Positions 5,927 to 8,333 of a stretch of DNA of 8,333 bases are shown here, piece by piece; within the stretch, counting starts at the first letter, position 1, and the number at the start of each line of letters is the position of its first letter. Origin of the DNA: Bacillota bacterium (GTDB taxonomy: Bacteria; Bacillota; Clostridia; Christensenellales; UMGS416); the NCBI GenBank assembly GCA_023428265.1, contig JAEYYW010000096.1, forward strand, positions 1 to 8,333. Direction: 5' to 3'. Under the pieces are notes generated by a model. It was not told where the DNA came from and did no database searches. It was given only the letters and a program-made list of their open reading frames with translations. The position numbers were made by a program, and so were the translations under genes.

Positions 5927-6988
5927 ATGCCAAACAGAGACACCAAACAAAGACATGGTCAATCGCAACGACAGCCGCGCCGGAAACCGGTGGCGCTTTT
6001 CATCGCCATTGACGTGCTGGCAGCGGCGGCGCTGCTGGGCGTTTTTTATGTGACCAACTACATGATGCCCGTGGAAGCGCTGCCGGAAGATCTTCCAACG
6101 CCTTCGGCGCTGCCCACTGTGTCCATTGCCCCGGCAACGCCCCAGCCGCAGGCCACCGCCACGGGAAACGGTGACGTCACCGCCAATCCCACGATCACTG
6201 CGGAGCCAGCGCCCACGCCCACCGCAGACCCCAGCGACTGGCGGGCAAAGTTTGCCGACAAATTTACCACAGGAGAGATCATCAAAACCGATGACTCCTA
6301 TCAGAGCGCAAACATCAGCATCACAATCCAGGCGATTGAAAAGTTTGACGCCACCTGCTATGTGGCAGACATTTATGTGGCCGACCTCAAACACTTCAGA
6401 AACGCCTTTGGAAAAAAGCCTGATGTGATGGGTGGCCGCGATTATGCCGACAAGGTGGCCAACGCCAACGGCGCAATCCTGGCCATCAACGGCGACCATT
6501 GCGTGGACAACGTCGGCCCTGTGGTGCGCAACGGCAAAAGCTACCGCGAGCAGAAGACCTCCGCAGACATCCTGGTGATGAACCACGACGGATCAATGGA
6601 AGTGTTTCCGCCGGACAAATATGACAGCAAGAAGATCAAGGCCGAGGGCGCCTGGCAAGTGTGGACGTTTGGCCCGATGCTGCTGCAAAGCGGCCAGCCC
6701 ATGACAAAGTTCAACTCCCAAGTGGTCAACAAGAACCCACGAACCGCCGTGGGCTATTATGAGCCGGGCCATTATTGCTTCGTGGTGGTGGGCGGCCGGC
6801 AGAAGGGCTATTCAGAGGGCGTCACAATGGCGCAGCTCTCCCAGTTGATGAACGAGCTGGGCTGCTCGGTGGCCTACAACATGGATGGGGGCCGCTCCTC
6901 TGAAATGATTTTCCAGGGCAAGATGCTCAACCGGCAGGATGGCGGCAGGAGAACCACCACCGAGATCCTGTATATCAGCGACAACTAG
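5927..6988 (+). CDS. Membrane-anchored phosphodiester glycosidase (NAGPA/DUF2233) domain protein
   Basis: A 353-residue surface protein. A basic N-terminus (residues 1-20) precedes one membrane segment (about 21-45, VALFIAIDVLAAAALLGVFYV). A Pro/Thr/Ala-rich linker (about 50-103, with PTPSALP and APTPTADP) would reach across the cell wall. The catalytic-type domain (about 104-353) has the phosphodiester glycosidase layout: AILAINGDH (183-191), NPRTAVGY (270-277) and YNMDGGRSSEMIF (317-329), the last matching the family's NxDGGGS-[ST]-xM signature with Arg for the third Gly. This family removes N-acetylglucosamine or related sugars from phosphodiesters (mammalian uncovering enzyme, bacterial YngK-type and exopolysaccharide-linked relatives). 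Bacterial substrates are mostly unknown; wall teichoic or other envelope polymers are a guess. ATG 5927 has AAGGA 5 nt upstream and follows a good promoter. The next gene starts 9 bp after the stop. Confidence 0.9.
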   Translation: MPNRDTKQRHGQSQRQPRRKPVALFIAIDVLAAAALLGVFYVTNYMMPVEALPEDLPTPSALPTVSIAPATPQPQATATGNGDVTANPTITAEPAPTPTADPSDWRAKFADKFTTGEIIKTDDSYQSANISITIQAIEKFDATCYVADIYVADLKHFRNAFGKKPDVMGGRDYADKVANANGAILAINGDHCVDNVGPVVRNGKSYREQKTSADILVMNHDGSMEVFPPDKYDSKKIKAEGAWQVWTFGPMLLQSGQPMTKFNSQVVNKNPRTAVGYYEPGHYCFVVVGGRQKGYSEGVTMAQLSQLMNELGCSVAYNMDGGRSSEMIFQGKMLNRQDGGRRTTTEILYISDN

Positions 6989-6992
6989 GAGG
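6987..6992 (+). promoter_or_regulatory. Ribosome binding site overlapping the glycosidase stop codon
   Basis: AGGAGG, a perfect Shine-Dalgarno core, shares its first two bases with the TAG stop of the upstream gene and sits 5 nt before ATG 6998. A ribosome finishing the glycosidase stops on the next gene's loading site, which fixes the start of the small gene and suggests translational coupling. Confidence 0.8.
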
Positions 6993-6997
6993 CCGAA

Positions 6998-7183
6998 ATG
7001 CTGAAGAGACTGATCCCGCATGTGTGCATCACGCTGTCGCTCTTTCTGATCACCTATGTGATCCTCAATGAGTTCAACCCTTCCTTTTTCAGCAGGGACT
7101 TCTTCAAGGTCACCCTGCTGGCGTTCTGCGTGGGAGGCATTGTGTGCTCCGGGTTTCTGATCAGGGAGAACCGGAAAGGATAA
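6998..7183 (+). CDS. Small two-helix membrane protein
   Basis: A 61-residue protein of no family I recognise. It has two hydrophobic segments, about 5-24 (LIPHVCITLSLFLITYVILN) and 38-56 (VTLLAFCVGGIVCSGFLIR). They are joined by a short loop, NEFNPSFFSRDFFK. The ends are positive (MLKR and RENRKG), so both termini probably face the cytoplasm, with the loop outside. A perfect AGGAGG site, its overlap with the previous stop and the shared terminator make this a real gene in one operon with the NAGPA-domain protein. It could be a partner, stabiliser or membrane chaperone of that enzyme; that is inferred from position only. Confidence 0.8.
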   Translation: MLKRLIPHVCITLSLFLITYVILNEFNPSFFSRDFFKVTLLAFCVGGIVCSGFLIRENRKG

Positions 7184-7207
7184 AACTGGCTCTTGGACAT
7201 AGCAAGC

Positions 7208-7242
7208 AAAAGCGGCACCACCATTCGGTGATGCCGCTTTTT
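7208..7242. terminator. Bidirectional intrinsic terminator
   Basis: AAAAGCGGCA (7208-7217) pairs with TGCCGCTTTT (7232-7241); after one mismatch a further CACC/GGTG pairing closes on an ATTC loop. It is flanked by A-runs on one side and T-runs on the other, so it can stop the + operon ending at 7183 and also minus-strand transcripts coming from the aldo/keto reductase gene at 7360. Confidence 0.85.
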
Positions 7243-7278
7243 CATAAGAAATTCTGATTCAACGAAGTGTATCTGTGT

Positions 7279-7350
7279 CTGCGCTTTGGCGAACTCCCTC
7301 CGCCCTCTGCGGAGGGCACCTCCCTCAAGGGGGAGGCAAGGAAAGCGCAG
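7279..7350. repeat. Double-hairpin intergenic repeat (MITE-like or REP-like element)
   Basis: A 72-bp unit bounded by a perfect 9-bp inverted repeat (CTGCGCTTT 7279-7287 and AAAGCGCAG 7342-7350). Inside are two stem-loops: CCCTCCGC/GCGGAGGG (7296-7303 with 7309-7316) and CCTCCC/GGGAGG (7319-7324 with 7331-7336). The minus-strand reading, with CCTCCC, TGAGGGAGG and GGAGGGAGTT blocks, resembles interspersed intergenic repeats I recall from gut Clostridia genomes. Only one copy is in the window, so its repeated nature is inferred from that resemblance. No target-site duplication is obvious. It ends 9 bp before the stop of the aldo/keto reductase gene and lies in that gene's 3' untranslated region. 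Confidence 0.6.
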
Positions 7351-7359
7351 CGAAAGTCT

Positions 7360-8333
7360 TCAACCCATCAAATGGTGCGCCTTGCCCATATTGCCCACGC
7401 TGTCCACACCGAAGGGGCAGCGCTCTGCGCAGTCGCCGCAGGAGATGCATTCGCCGCCGTTGTGGGTAAGCTCCGCGTATTCGGCCTTGGCGCTCTGGTC
7501 TCCCTCTTCAAAGCGGTGCAGCAGCTTCGTCACGGCGGCTATGTCGATGTTCTGCGGGCAGGGCAGGCAGTGGTTGCAATACATGCAGATGCCGGCGCTG
7601 TTCCAGCGGGAGCCGGACACAAATGCGGTGTAGTCCTTCTCCTCATCGGTCGCATCAAAGTAGGCGGCGGCGGCCTCCACCTCCGCCACGCTGCGGCAGC
7701 CGGCGGCCATTGTGACCACGCCGGGCCGGGTGAGCGCATAGTGGATGGCTTTGGCCGGTGTCATCCCCGGCTGCTTTAAAAGAACGCCGGCGCCGTAGCC
7801 CTTCATCACCACGATGCCGGTTTTGGCTGCCTCGCACTGGCGGTAGAACGCCATCCTTGCCGGGTCAAACTCCGCAGGCCCGCCGGCCCGCTCCCGGAGC
7901 TTGTCACCAAAAAGATCGTCCAGCGTGGCGTCGGGCGGCATCAGGTCCATCGAGGGGCACACGCTGAACATCACCGTGTCAAACAGGCCGGTCGCCACCA
8001 GTTCGGAGGCGACGCCCGGCACATGGCTGGAGAAGCCCAGCATGCGCGCCTTGCCTGCCTGCAGATATTCCTGCGCCAACCCGAGGAAGCCGTCGGGATC
8101 AAGGCTGGCCTTCATGTCCTCCCGGTCGTCGATGAAGTGCAGCATCAGCACGTCAATGTAGTCAGTGCCCAGCTTTTCCAGAAGCTCGTCAAAATACTGC
8201 CGGCTTAGCTTGAGGTCGCGGGTGCGGTAATACTGGCCGTCTTTCTGGGTGCAGCCCAGGTGGCCGGCCACCATCATTTTTTCCCGGCGGCCTTTGAGGG
8301 CCTCGCCGATCCACTCCCTCACCCAGGGCTCGC
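7360..8333 (-). CDS. Aldo/keto reductase with C-terminal double [4Fe-4S] ferredoxin domain (5' end outside window)
   Basis: The frame stays open to the right edge; about 323 residues are visible and the N-terminus, with the expected catalytic Asp and Tyr, is missing. A GTG at 8322 is internal, as the frame continues through Glu-Pro-Trp. Numbered from that GTG, SRQYFDELLEKLGTDYIDVLMLH (40-62) is the aldo/keto reductase barrel signature, with H62 at the active-site His position. GKARMLGFSSH (90-100) and later strands complete the TIM barrel. The tail carries CMYCNHCLPCP (C246, C249, C252, C255) and CISCGDCAERCP (C292, C295, C298, C302), two [4Fe-4S] motifs. This is the known architecture of ferredoxin-fused reductases in anaerobes, which probably pass electrons between clusters and a carbonyl substrate. 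The usual catalytic Lys region reads VAGHLG, with no Lys. The substrate is unknown. Promoter and possible operon partners lie outside the window. Confidence 0.92.
   Translation of the reverse strand, partial: EPWVREWIGEALKGRREKMMVAGHLGCTQKDGQYYRTRDLKLSRQYFDELLEKLGTDYIDVLMLHFIDDREDMKASLDPDGFLGLAQEYLQAGKARMLGFSSHVPGVASELVATGLFDTVMFSVCPSMDLMPPDATLDDLFGDKLRERAGGPAEFDPARMAFYRQCEAAKTGIVVMKGYGAGVLLKQPGMTPAKAIHYALTRPGVVTMAAGCRSVAEVEAAAAYFDATDEEKDYTAFVSGSRWNSAGICMYCNHCLPCPQNIDIAAVTKLLHRFEEGDQSAKAEYAELTHNGGECISCGDCAERCPFGVDSVGNMGKAHHLMG

Noticed and set aside
7291..7337. Repeated CCTCC/GGAGG blocks as a CRISPR-like or tandem array
   Set aside because: The blocks are the arms of two hairpins, with no regular repeat-spacer spacing and no cas genes.

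Overview
The window comes from a GC-rich genome with bacterial gene organisation. It has short intergenic gaps, strong AGGAGG-type ribosome binding sites, sigma70-type promoters and intrinsic terminators. The gene set (PepV-like M20 dipeptidase, membrane-anchored NAGPA-domain protein, ferredoxin-tailed aldo/keto reductase, CrtI-like flavoenzyme with a TetR regulator) suggests an anaerobic, gut-type member of Clostridia (Bacillota). A double-hairpin intergenic repeat of a style common in that group points the same way. This assignment is inference; no rRNA or other marker gene is present.

Layout, left to right. Positions 2-346 (+) hold the 3' end of an unrecognised, probably exported protein, closed by a strong hairpin terminator. 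Positions 401-2528 (-) hold a TetR-family regulator followed, 58 bp later, by a FAD-dependent oxidoreductase of the phytoene desaturase/carotenoid isomerase superfamily. Two near-identical 18-bp inverted repeats, one on the promoter of each gene, look like the operators of this regulator. Positions 2641-4233 (-) encode a 530-aa membrane-anchored, alanine-rich helical protein of no family I recognise, with its own promoter and terminator. Positions 4408-5772 (-) encode an M20 zinc dipeptidase of the PepV type. It is divergent from a two-gene operon (5927-7183, +): a membrane-anchored phosphodiester glycosidase (NAGPA/DUF2233) domain protein and a 61-aa two-helix membrane protein. Positions 7184-7359 contain a bidirectional terminator and a 72-bp inverted-repeat element. 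Positions 7360-8333 (-) hold the C-terminal part of an aldo/keto reductase with two [4Fe-4S] ferredoxin motifs, cut by the right edge.

How the genes work together. The clearest functional unit is the regulator-oxidoreductase pair: the TetR protein probably represses itself and the flavoenzyme, and is relieved by a small, likely hydrophobic ligand. The glycosidase and small membrane protein form a second, translationally linked unit at the cell surface. The dipeptidase, helical surface protein and aldo/keto reductase look like independent transcription units. I found no CRISPR, transposase, phage, tRNA or rRNA gene. There is no clear defence or biosynthetic system; the most interesting points are the operator pair, the orphan surface protein, the glycosidase operon and the repeat element.
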